Source: Gp6-AA40 sp963723495 (GTDB lineage Bacteria; Acidobacteriota; Vicinamibacteria; Vicinamibacterales; UBA2999). Taken from it: DNA of 64,000 nt. Shown here in pieces: positions 36,665 to 44,576 of this stretch; position 1 is the stretch's first letter, and every line of letters begins with the position of its first letter. The notes under the pieces are model-generated. The model did no database searches, had not been told where the DNA came from, and was given only the letters and a program-made list of their open reading frames with translations. The position numbers and the translations under genes are program-made. The stretch spans positions 62,001 to 126,000 of the forward strand of contig CAVRQR010000015.1 of NCBI GenBank assembly GCA_963723495.1, in the 5' to 3' direction.

Positions 36665-37807
36665 ATGACTCAATCCCTTAGACGCTCATTCCTGCCACTT
36701 GTTCTGCTGGTCTCCTCGCTGGCCGGCGTGGCGCAACAGCCGGCCGCCCCGCAGGAACGTGATTTTCTCAGCCGAATCAGGCGCCTGACCGTGGAAGGCC
36801 GCCGCGCCGGAGAGGGTTACTGGGCGCCCGACGGCCAGCGACTGGTATTTCAGAGCGAGCGGGAACCCGGAAATCCTTTTTATCAAATCTACCTGATGGA
36901 TATGACGACCGGCGACGCCTCGAGAGTGTCGCCAGGGATCGGGAAGACGACCTGCTCTTTCATTCATCCGCAGACCGGCGACGTGCTGTTCGCTTCCACA
37001 CACCATGATCCGCGGTCCAGGCAGTTGCAGGACGAAGAACTCAAGTTTCGCGAATCCGGCCAGGAACGGCGTTACTCGTGGGACTATGACCCCGAGATGG
37101 AGCTGTACGTCCGATCCGCCACCTCGGGTACGTTTCGCCGGCTGACCAACAAGCGCGGGTATGACGCCGAAGCAAGCTACTCCCCCGACGGGCAGTGGAT
37201 CGCGTTCTCCTCTACCCGCGACGCGTACGATCGCACGCTCTCTGCCAGCGAACAGAAGCAGCTCGAAGTCGACCCCAGCTACTTCGGTGAGATCTACATC
37301 ATGCGGGCAGATGCAGACGGCAGCGGCGTTCGTCGGCTTACCAGCGTGCCGGGGTACGACGGTGGCCCCTTCTTCTCACCCGACGGCAAGCGGATCATCT
37401 GGCGGCGCTTCGACGAGCGTGGCGTGATCGCCGATGTCTGGACGATGAACCTGGACGGCACGGACCAGCGCCAGATCACCGACTTCGGCGCCATGAGCTG
37501 GGCGCCCTACATCCATCCCTCTGGCCGTTATGTGCTCTTCGCCTCGAACAAACTCGGATTTGAGAACTTCGAGCTGTTCCTCGTGGACATCGACGGCGCG
37601 AAGGAGCCGGTCCGCGTCACTTACTCCGACGGATTCGACGGCCTGCCGGTCCCCTCGCCGGACGGCGCGCGCCTGGCCTGGACGACGAATCGCGGCGGTG
37701 GTCGTGAGGGACAGATTTATCTGGCTCAATGGAACCATCAGTTCGCGCTCGACGCGCTGGCGGCCGCATCGCCACGGCAAAAAGCGACCCGAGGATCGGG
37801 ACAATGA
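36665..37807 (+). CDS. exported TolB-like propeller protein (PD40 repeats)
   Basis: 380 residues from the ATG at 36665 (MTQSLRRSFLPLVLLVSSLA, signal peptide); an ATG at 36638 is the alternative. At least four PD40/WD40-like repeats with W/Y-S-P-D-G-x-x-I-x-F motifs are seen (YWAPDGQRLVFQS; SYSPDGQWIAFSS; FFSPDGKRIIWRR; PSPDGARLAWTT). Members bind peptides or sense envelope signals. The stop overlaps the start of the M28 peptidase (ATGA), so the propeller is probably a partner or substrate guide of that peptidase. Confidence 0.88.
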   Translation: MTQSLRRSFLPLVLLVSSLAGVAQQPAAPQERDFLSRIRRLTVEGRRAGEGYWAPDGQRLVFQSEREPGNPFYQIYLMDMTTGDASRVSPGIGKTTCSFIHPQTGDVLFASTHHDPRSRQLQDEELKFRESGQERRYSWDYDPEMELYVRSATSGTFRRLTNKRGYDAEASYSPDGQWIAFSSTRDAYDRTLSASEQKQLEVDPSYFGEIYIMRADADGSGVRRLTSVPGYDGGPFFSPDGKRIIWRRFDERGVIADVWTMNLDGTDQRQITDFGAMSWAPYIHPSGRYVLFASNKLGFENFELFLVDIDGAKEPVRVTYSDGFDGLPVPSPDGARLAWTTNRGGGREGQIYLAQWNHQFALDALAAASPRQKATRGSGQ

Positions 37808-39651
37808 CCATGCGCTCATCATCACCGTCCAATTCGTTGCCGTCGACGCGTCGGCTCAGCCCTGTGCTGTGTCTGCTGCTCGGCGTGTCTGTTTCAGCGC
37901 TGTCGGCCCAGGCGCCAGCGCAGTCCACCGCGTCCAGCACGCGTCCGTACGTCGAGACGCTTGCCTCCGAAAAGTTTGCGGGACGTGAAGCTGGATCGGC
38001 CGGTGAACGACAGGCCGGTGACTACATCGCGGCGCAGCTCACGCGGCTCGGTGCCCGCCCGCTGCCGGGACGCACCGACGTCTTCCTGCCGTTCGACTTC
38101 ACGGCTGGGAGCCGCGATGGCGGATCGCAGCTCACTGTAGGCAAGGAACGATTCCCCGCGCCGAGTGACGTGGTCGCACTCTCCTTCTCCGACGATGCCA
38201 CCGTGTCGGCGCCGGTTGTCTTTGCCGGCTACGGAATCGTGGTACCGGAGGCCCAGAACTTTGGCTACGACAGCTACGCCACGCTCGACGTCAAGGACAA
38301 GACCGTCGTCGTGCTGCGCTACTTCCCTGAAGACGCGGACAAGGAGACCAAGTCGATCCTCGCTCGCTATTCAGACCTCCGTTACAAGGCATTGGCTGCA
38401 CGGCAGCGCGGCGCGAAGGCCCTCCTCGTCGTCACCGGGCCGCGCTCGCCGAACGCCGGCCAGACCGTGCCGATCACGTTCGACACGGCCCTCGCTGGAT
38501 CGGGAATTCCTGCCGCGAGCATCAGTGGCAAGGCGGCCGCCGCCCTCTTCGGCTCTCGGTCGCTCGAGTCGGTGCAAAAGGAACTCGATAGCGGAAATCC
38601 ACATGTCGCCGGCTTCGCGCTCGATGGAGTGACCGTCGAACTGTCCACGAAGCTCGTTCGCGAAAAGCGAACGGCCCGTAACGTCGTGGCGTATCTGCCC
38701 GCGACGTCGCCGGTGACCGGTGTTGAGAAGCCGTGGATCGTCATCGGCGCGCACTACGACCATCTTGGGCTCGGACGGAACGGCAATTCGCTGGCGACGG
38801 GCAGCGACACCGGCAGACCGCACGTGGGCGCCGACGACAACGCGTCGGGCAGCGCCGCGGTCCTCGCCATCGCCGACGCGTTCGCGCGCCGGCCGGTCCG
38901 GCGGCGCCATCTCGTGATCGCCTTGTGGTCGGCCGAGGAGCTGGGGCTGATTGGATCGAATGCGTTCGTCAACACTCCGCCGATCCCGGTGAATGAGATC
39001 GCGGCGTATCTCAACTTCGATATGGTCGGACGGATGCAGGACAACAAGCTCGCCGTCCAGGCGACGGGTAGCAGTTCGACATGGGGGTCGCTCATCGAAC
39101 GGGCGAATGTCGCCGCGGGATTCAACCTCGCGCTACAGCCTGATCCGTATCAACCTACCGATGTCGCCACCTTCAATCAGGCATCAGTACCCAGCCTGAA
39201 CTTCACGACCGGCGCGCATCTGGACTACCACAAGCCGTCCGACACTGCCGAGAAGATCAACTACGAGGACCTCGATCGGATCGCCGAGTTTGCGACCGCT
39301 ATTGCCGCGAGGGTGATGGAATCCGATCAGGCGCCCCAGTTCGTGAAGGTCGAGCAGTCGTCACAGACCGCCAATCGCACCGGCGTTCGCGTGTTCACCG
39401 GCACTGTGCCGGATTACGCGGCCGAGGCCAAAGGGCTGCTTCTGGGTGGCGTCATCGGAGGCGGCCCCGCCGAGCGAGCCGGGCTGCAGAAGGGCGACGT
39501 GATTGTCGAGATCGCCGGTCAGACGGTCGCGAACATCTACGACTACACCTACGCCCTCGAGCTGCTGAAGATCGACGTGCCCGTGAAGGTCGTCTACATG
39601 CGAGGGGCGGAGCGTCGCGAGACGACGTTGACGCCCGCCGCACGAAAATAG
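37804..39651 (+). CDS. exported M28 family zinc aminopeptidase with PDZ domain
   Basis: 615 residues from the ATG at 37804, overlapping the previous stop. A signal peptide (about 18-36, LSPVLCLLLGVSVSALSAQ) leads to a PA-type inserted domain (about 110-270) and the M28 peptidase with all metal and catalytic residues: GAHYDHLGLG, GADDNASGSAAVL, WSAEELGLIGS, NFDMVGR and HLDYHKPSDTAEKI. A C-terminal PDZ domain follows (GVIGGGPAERAGLQKGDVIV). It removes N-terminal residues from peptides in the periplasm. The PDZ and the coupled propeller suggest substrate selection. Confidence 0.92.
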   Translation: MTMRSSSPSNSLPSTRRLSPVLCLLLGVSVSALSAQAPAQSTASSTRPYVETLASEKFAGREAGSAGERQAGDYIAAQLTRLGARPLPGRTDVFLPFDFTAGSRDGGSQLTVGKERFPAPSDVVALSFSDDATVSAPVVFAGYGIVVPEAQNFGYDSYATLDVKDKTVVVLRYFPEDADKETKSILARYSDLRYKALAARQRGAKALLVVTGPRSPNAGQTVPITFDTALAGSGIPAASISGKAAAALFGSRSLESVQKELDSGNPHVAGFALDGVTVELSTKLVREKRTARNVVAYLPATSPVTGVEKPWIVIGAHYDHLGLGRNGNSLATGSDTGRPHVGADDNASGSAAVLAIADAFARRPVRRRHLVIALWSAEELGLIGSNAFVNTPPIPVNEIAAYLNFDMVGRMQDNKLAVQATGSSSTWGSLIERANVAAGFNLALQPDPYQPTDVATFNQASVPSLNFTTGAHLDYHKPSDTAEKINYEDLDRIAEFATAIAARVMESDQAPQFVKVEQSSQTANRTGVRVFTGTVPDYAAEAKGLLLGGVIGGGPAERAGLQKGDVIVEIAGQTVANIYDYTYALELLKIDVPVKVVYMRGAERRETTLTPAARK

Positions 39652-39665
39652 CGCCCGGCAGCCGC

Positions 39666-40439
39666 CTATTTGGTCACGTCTCCATCGATCTTGGCGACCA
39701 TCTCGTCGTCGGCCGACAGAATCTTCTCGGCTTCCTCGGTCATCGCGTCGGCACTGGCCGGTCCTTCAATCCGTGCCCAGATCAGCGACACGATAAAGAT
39801 CACCACCACCAGCCCGAGCGAGAGCCACTTCGGAAGCTCGAATCCCACGAAGCCGGCGTCGTGCATATACTCGAGCAGGAGCTTGATGCCGACCCACGCG
39901 ATGATGATGAACGCTCCGTCGACGAGCGGCGGATACCGGTGCACCAGCACGAGAAGCTGGCCAATCACCAGTCGCATGGCGATCACACCGAGAATTCCGC
40001 CGGTGATGATGACCCACGTCTTGTTCGACATCGCCACGGCGAGAAGGATCGAGTCGATGGCGAACACGATATCGGTCAGTTCGACCTTCACGACCGTGGA
40101 CCAGAACGGGCTCATCCCTAGCCAGGAGCTCGCCGGCTTCGGCGTCCGCCTGCTGGCGGCGTCTTCCGACCCGCTGAAGTGGTGATACGGCAGCCATAAC
40201 AGATACGCGGCGCCGAGCAGCATCACGATCTGTATCTGGATGAGGTAGACGGCGAGCAGAATCGCAAGAATCCGGAAGGCAAATGCCCCCAGGATGCCGT
40301 AACGGAGAGCCTTCTGCTGCTCCCGTTTGGGAAGGCCCAGCACCAGGACAGCGAGAACCATGGCGTTGTCGGCGCTGAGGAGCCCTTCGAGGACGACGAG
40401 TAATCCGATAGTGATGAAGTCGGCTGGGGCGAGATCCAA
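39666..40439 (-). CDS. TerC/YkoY family membrane protein
   Basis: 257 residues with seven or so membrane segments. The TerC signature is visible: LVVLEGLLSADNAMVLAVLV (acidic pair in TM1-2) and VKVELTDIVFAIDSILLAVA (D-I-V-F-A-x-D-S). These proteins are linked to metal, often Mn2+, export coupled to secretion, or to tellurite resistance. Related genes in other phyla follow yybP-ykoY riboswitches; in the 135 bases upstream, shared with hspR, I see no such fold. Confidence 0.9.
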   Translation of the reverse strand: MDLAPADFITIGLLVVLEGLLSADNAMVLAVLVLGLPKREQQKALRYGILGAFAFRILAILLAVYLIQIQIVMLLGAAYLLWLPYHHFSGSEDAASRRTPKPASSWLGMSPFWSTVVKVELTDIVFAIDSILLAVAMSNKTWVIITGGILGVIAMRLVIGQLLVLVHRYPPLVDGAFIIIAWVGIKLLLEYMHDAGFVGFELPKWLSLGLVVVIFIVSLIWARIEGPASADAMTEEAEKILSADDEMVAKIDGDVTK

Positions 40440-40496
40440 GACGGTTTCCCCATCCTACCTTGGCGAGGGCTGAACCAGAGGATGCTGGCCTCACAC

Positions 40497-40517
40497 CTTG
40501 ACACGATCCGTATCAAT
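40497..40517 (+). promoter_or_regulatory. HAIR-like operator for HspR
   Basis: CTTGA, 11 bases, then TCAAT: the half-sites and spacing of the HspR-associated inverted repeat (CTTGAGT-N7-ACTCAAG, equal to CTTGA-N11-TCAAG). The inner bases add symmetry (ACG...CGT). It covers the -35 box, so a bound repressor would block RNA polymerase. A further half-site, CGTATCAAG, ends at 40540. Confidence 0.65.
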
Positions 40518-40526
40518 GTCTACACT
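40498..40526 (+). promoter_or_regulatory. sigma-70 promoter of the hspR operon
   Basis: TTGACA (40498-40503), a perfect -35, a 17-base spacer, then TACACT (40521-40526), 4 of 6 to the -10 consensus. It lies about 50 bases before the hspR ATG, in the right orientation for hspR-cbpA-clpB-ftsH. Confidence 0.7.
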
Positions 40527-40574
40527 CGACTCGTATCAAGTTCGGCCTTGGTCGGAGCCCCGATTCCTGAGCGC

Positions 40575-40916
40575 ATGGCACTGGACGACCTCTTTTTCAT
40601 CAGCACGGCGGCCGAGCAACTGGGAATGCATCCCCAGACGCTGCGGAAATACGAGCGTCTGGGTCTGATTCGCCCCAGTCGCACGATTGGCAGCATGCGG
40701 CTGTATGCGCGAGAGGAACTCGAACGCGTGCGGCTCATCAAGCAGATGGTGGATTCACATGGAATCAATCTCGCAGGAGTGCAGCGCCTGCTTGCCCTGG
40801 CAGAAGTGATGCAACGGATTGAACCGTTGCTCGATGAGTCTGCGTTGAGCACAGGCAACGGCCGGCGTCAGCTGCTCAACGAGATGAAACGACTGAACGA
40901 TCTGCTCGGCCTGTAG
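40575..40916 (+). CDS. hspR: heat-shock repressor HspR (MerR family)
   Basis: 113 residues from the ATG at 40575. The MerR-type winged helix is at the N-terminus: FFISTAAEQLGMHPQTLRKY, ERLGLIRPSR, GSMRLYAREELERVRLIKQM. The sequence DLFFISTAAEQLGMHPQTLR is typical of HspR rather than metal-sensing MerR proteins, and no sensing cysteines are present. HspR represses chaperone genes at low temperature, with DnaK as co-repressor. It is the first gene of an operon with cbpA, clpB and ftsH, beneath its own likely operator. Confidence 0.92.
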   Translation: MALDDLFFISTAAEQLGMHPQTLRKYERLGLIRPSRTIGSMRLYAREELERVRLIKQMVDSHGINLAGVQRLLALAEVMQRIEPLLDESALSTGNGRRQLLNEMKRLNDLLGL

Positions 40917-40946
40917 ACGACCTGAACCTCGAACCAGGACCAACAC

Positions 40947-41945
40947 GTGGATTTCAAGGACTACTACGCGACACTTGGCGTCCCCAAGACGGCCAGCGAG
41001 AAGGAGATCAAGCAGGCCTTCCGCAAGCTCGCGCGCAAGCATCATCCGGATGTCAATCCGGGCGATAAGGTTGCCGAGTCGAAGTTCAAGGAGATCAACG
41101 AGGCTTATGAGGTGCTCGGCGATCCCGCAACGCGCAAGAAGTACGACGAGCTCGGCGCGAACTGGCGGATGTACGAGCAGCAGGCGCGCAGCGGTGGCCA
41201 GCCGTTTGGCGGAGGCTGGAGTCCGGGGCAAGGAGGCGCACGGAGCGGCTATCGCACGATGACGCCTGAGGAGATGGAGGATCTCTTTGGCGACTCCAAT
41301 CCATTCTCGGACTTCTTCACCACGTTCTTCGGCGGCCAAGGATTCGGCACGGCAGGAACGCGTGACGCCCGCGGCACTCGCGGACGACGTCGGCCCGGCC
41401 GCGATGTCGAGAACGAGATCGAGCTGAATCTGGAGGACGCGTATCACGGCGCCACACGTCGGCTGATGCTGAGACACGACGGGCAAGTCAAGCATGTCGA
41501 CGTGCGGATTCCCGCGGGCGTCACCGATGGATCACGCGTGCGGGTCAGCGGCGAAGGTGAGCAAGGTGTGGGAGGAGCCGAGTCGGGCAACCTGTATCTG
41601 CGGGTGCGACTGGCATCGCATCCGGTGTTCGAACGGAAGGGACGCGACCTCTACATCAAGTCTCCCGTGCCGTTGGCGACGGCGGTACTCGGTGGCGAGG
41701 CGAACGTGCAAACGCTTTCGGGTAAGCCGGCGCGATTGCGCATTCCCCCACTGACGCAGAACGGGCAGTTGTTTCGCCTGAAGGGCTACGGAATGCCCTC
41801 GGCCGGCAAGACGGATGAAACCGGGGACCTGTACGCTCGAGTCGACGTCCAACTTCCTACGAGGCTCAGCGACCAGGAACGTGAACATTTTGAGGCGCTC
41901 AAGCGATTGGGCGGTGATGACAGCAAGACGCACAGCGCGGCGTGA
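40947..41945 (+). CDS. cbpA: DnaJ/CbpA-type co-chaperone
   Basis: 332 residues from a GTG start. The J domain is at 1-70 with the HPD tripeptide (KHHPDVNPGDK) needed to stimulate DnaK. A Gly/Phe/Met-rich linker (FGGGWSPGQGGARSGY) follows, then the two beta-barrel substrate-binding domains (HVDVRIPAGVTDGSRVRVSG; LYIKSPVPLATAVLGGEANV). There is no cysteine-rich zinc domain, so it is CbpA type, not DnaJ proper. The clpB GTG overlaps its stop. Confidence 0.92.
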   Translation: MDFKDYYATLGVPKTASEKEIKQAFRKLARKHHPDVNPGDKVAESKFKEINEAYEVLGDPATRKKYDELGANWRMYEQQARSGGQPFGGGWSPGQGGARSGYRTMTPEEMEDLFGDSNPFSDFFTTFFGGQGFGTAGTRDARGTRGRRRPGRDVENEIELNLEDAYHGATRRLMLRHDGQVKHVDVRIPAGVTDGSRVRVSGEGEQGVGGAESGNLYLRVRLASHPVFERKGRDLYIKSPVPLATAVLGGEANVQTLSGKPARLRIPPLTQNGQLFRLKGYGMPSAGKTDETGDLYARVDVQLPTRLSDQEREHFEALKRLGGDDSKTHSAA

Positions 41946-44569
41946 GCACGACAGCCATGAACCTGAACAAACTCACTGAAAAGGCCCAGGAGGCCATCCT
42001 CGTTTCGCAAAACCTTGCCACCGAACAGAACCACTCGGAGGTAACCCCCGAGCACCTGCTCGTCGCATTGGTGGAACAATCCGGCGGCATCGTTCCGTCC
42101 GTCCTGCGGAAGCTCGCCCTGGACCCTGCGCGCGTCGCAAGCGAGGCGCGAGCCCTGCTGAAGTCGATCCCGCAGGCCTACGGCGGCGACGTACGCCTCT
42201 CCCCCCGCATGAAGTTGATCGTCGATGCGGCGCAAGCCGAAGCGACGCGGTTGCAGGACGAGTTCATCAGCACCGAGCATCTGCTGCTCGCGCTCGCGAC
42301 GGAAGCAGGCCGCTCGCCTGGCGCACAGCTGCTGCGGCGGCTTGGCGCCACCAAAGACGTCCTCTACAAGGCGCTGACAGAAGTGCGCGGCAACCAGCGC
42401 GTCACGTCGCAGAATCCTGAGTCCACCTACGAGGCGCTCGCGCGATACGGCCGCGATCTGACGGATCTCGCACGCAAGGGCAAGCTGGATCCAGTCATCG
42501 GCCGCGACGAAGAGGTCCGTCGAGTCATCCAGGTGCTGTCACGACGCACCAAGAACAACCCGGTGCTCATTGGCGAGCCGGGCGTCGGTAAGACGGCCAT
42601 CGTCGAGGGACTGGCGCAGCGCATGGTGCGCGGCGACGTCCCGGAGGGTCTCAAGGACAAGAAGATCTTTGCGCTCGACATGGGCGCACTCGTTGCCGGC
42701 GCCAAGTATCGTGGGGAGTTCGAGGAGCGCCTGAAAGCGGTGCTCAAGGAGATCACCGAGTCCGAGGGCAAGATCGTCCTGTTCATCGACGAGCTCCACA
42801 CGGTCGTGGGAGCCGGAGCGGCCGAAGGCGCCATGGACGCGTCGCAGATGCTGAAGCCGATGCTCGCCCGTGGCGAGCTGCACACGATCGGCGCGACGAC
42901 CCTCGATGAATATCGCAAGCACATCGAGAAGGATGCCGCGCTGGAGCGCCGCTTCCAGCCGGTGCTCGTGGGCGAGCCGACCGTTGAAGACACGATCTCC
43001 ATTCTTCGTGGCCTGCGTGAGCGTTACGAGATTCACCACAAGGTCCGCTTCAAGGACGCGGCGCTCGTGGCTGCGGCCGTGCTCTCACATCGCTACATCA
43101 CGGATCGTTTCCTGCCGGACAAGGCGATCGATCTGGTCGATGAAGCGGCGTCGAAGCTGCGCATGGAAATCGACTCGATGCCGGCCGAGCTCGATGAAGT
43201 CCGTCGCCGCATCATGCAGCTCGAGATCGAGCGCGAGGCGTTGCGCAAGGAAACCGATCCGGCTTCGCGCGATCGCCTCACCAAGCTCGAGCGCGAACTG
43301 GCGAATCTCAAGGAAGAGCAAACCCGCCTGCAGGCGCAGTGGCAGCACGAGAAGGACACGCTCCAGGGGACGAGCGACCTGAAGCAGCAGCTCGAAGACG
43401 CCCGCATAGAGCTTGAACTGGCCCAGCGCGTCGGCGACTACGCAAAAGCCTCGGAGCTGCAGTACGGCCGCATCCCGGAGCTCGAGAAACGGATCGCCGC
43501 CGGCGACACCGGCAGCGAGGGCGAGTCGAAGACACCCCGGATGCTCAAGGAGCAGGTCGACGAGGAAGACATCGCCGAGGTGGTCGCGAAGTGGACGAAT
43601 ATCCCCGTGAGCCGGCTGATGGAAGGCGAGATCCAGAAGCTGATTCACATGGAGTCGCGGCTCCACGATCGCGTTGTCGGGCAGCATGAAGCGATCACCG
43701 CGGTGGCGAACGCCATCCGGCGTGCGCGAGCCGGTCTGCAGGATCCGAACCGGCCGCTTGGCAGCTTCATCTTCCTGGGGCCAACCGGTGTCGGCAAGAC
43801 GGAGTTAGCGCGAGCGCTCGCCGAGTTCCTGTTCGACGACGAGCACGCGATGATTCGAATCGACATGTCGGAGTACCAGGAGAAGCACACCGTCTCGCGA
43901 ATGATTGGTGCGCCGCCGGGATACGTGGGTTACGACGAGGCCGGTCAGCTGACCGAAGCGGTCCGTCGCCGTCCGTATGCCGTCGTCCTCTTCGACGAAA
44001 TCGAAAAGGCACATCCCGAAGTGCTCAACGTGTTGCTGCAACTGCTCGATGATGGGCGCCTGACGGACGGGAAAGGCCGAACGGTCGACTTCAAGAACGT
44101 CGTTGTGATCATGACGTCGAACCTCGGCAGTCACTTCATTGCTGACGCACAACAGGGCTCCGGACAAGAGGAACTGCCCGAAGGAGTTCGCCGGCAGGTG
44201 ACAGAAGCCCTTCGTCAACACTTCCGGCCCGAGTTCATCAATCGGGTGGACGAGATCATCTTCTTCCACTCACTGGGGCTGGAGCACCTGAAGCTGATCG
44301 TCGACATCCAGATTCGCGGCCTGCTCAAACGACTCGAGGAACGGAAGATCCACGTCGAGTTGAGCGACACGGCACGCGCGTTCCTGGTGGCCGAGGGCTT
44401 CGATCCGATGTTCGGCGCACGGCCCCTGAAGCGGACCATTCAGCGCCGGGTGCTGGATCCGCTTGCCATGCGTGTGCTTGAAGGTGAGTTCCGCGAGGGG
44501 GACTCCATCGTGGTCGATATGGGCGACAATGACCTGAGGTTCCAGAAGAAGCAATCGGTCGCAGCCTGA
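41942..44569 (+). CDS. clpB: ATP-dependent disaggregase ClpB
   Basis: 875 residues. The N-domain (1-145; MNLNKLTEKAQEAILVSQNL from residue 6), NBD1 with Walker A GEPGVGKTAIVEG and Walker B VLFIDELHT, the long coiled-coil middle domain (about 405-530; LEREALRKETDP-type heptads), and NBD2 with Walker A GPTGVGKTELARA and pore loop GYVGYDEAG. It pulls proteins out of aggregates together with DnaK and DnaJ. The GTG start overlaps the cbpA stop. Its regulator HspR is at the operon head. Confidence 0.95.
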   Translation: MSTTAMNLNKLTEKAQEAILVSQNLATEQNHSEVTPEHLLVALVEQSGGIVPSVLRKLALDPARVASEARALLKSIPQAYGGDVRLSPRMKLIVDAAQAEATRLQDEFISTEHLLLALATEAGRSPGAQLLRRLGATKDVLYKALTEVRGNQRVTSQNPESTYEALARYGRDLTDLARKGKLDPVIGRDEEVRRVIQVLSRRTKNNPVLIGEPGVGKTAIVEGLAQRMVRGDVPEGLKDKKIFALDMGALVAGAKYRGEFEERLKAVLKEITESEGKIVLFIDELHTVVGAGAAEGAMDASQMLKPMLARGELHTIGATTLDEYRKHIEKDAALERRFQPVLVGEPTVEDTISILRGLRERYEIHHKVRFKDAALVAAAVLSHRYITDRFLPDKAIDLVDEAASKLRMEIDSMPAELDEVRRRIMQLEIEREALRKETDPASRDRLTKLERELANLKEEQTRLQAQWQHEKDTLQGTSDLKQQLEDARIELELAQRVGDYAKASELQYGRIPELEKRIAAGDTGSEGESKTPRMLKEQVDEEDIAEVVAKWTNIPVSRLMEGEIQKLIHMESRLHDRVVGQHEAITAVANAIRRARAGLQDPNRPLGSFIFLGPTGVGKTELARALAEFLFDDEHAMIRIDMSEYQEKHTVSRMIGAPPGYVGYDEAGQLTEAVRRRPYAVVLFDEIEKAHPEVLNVLLQLLDDGRLTDGKGRTVDFKNVVVIMTSNLGSHFIADAQQGSGQEELPEGVRRQVTEALRQHFRPEFINRVDEIIFFHSLGLEHLKLIVDIQIRGLLKRLEERKIHVELSDTARAFLVAEGFDPMFGARPLKRTIQRRVLDPLAMRVLEGEFREGDSIVVDMGDNDLRFQKKQSVAA

Positions 44570-44576
44570 GGGACTA

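Noticed and set aside
40440..40574. yybP-ykoY riboswitch upstream of the TerC-type gene
   Set aside because: The 135-base gap is taken up by the hspR promoter and operator, and none of the conserved riboswitch loops are seen.
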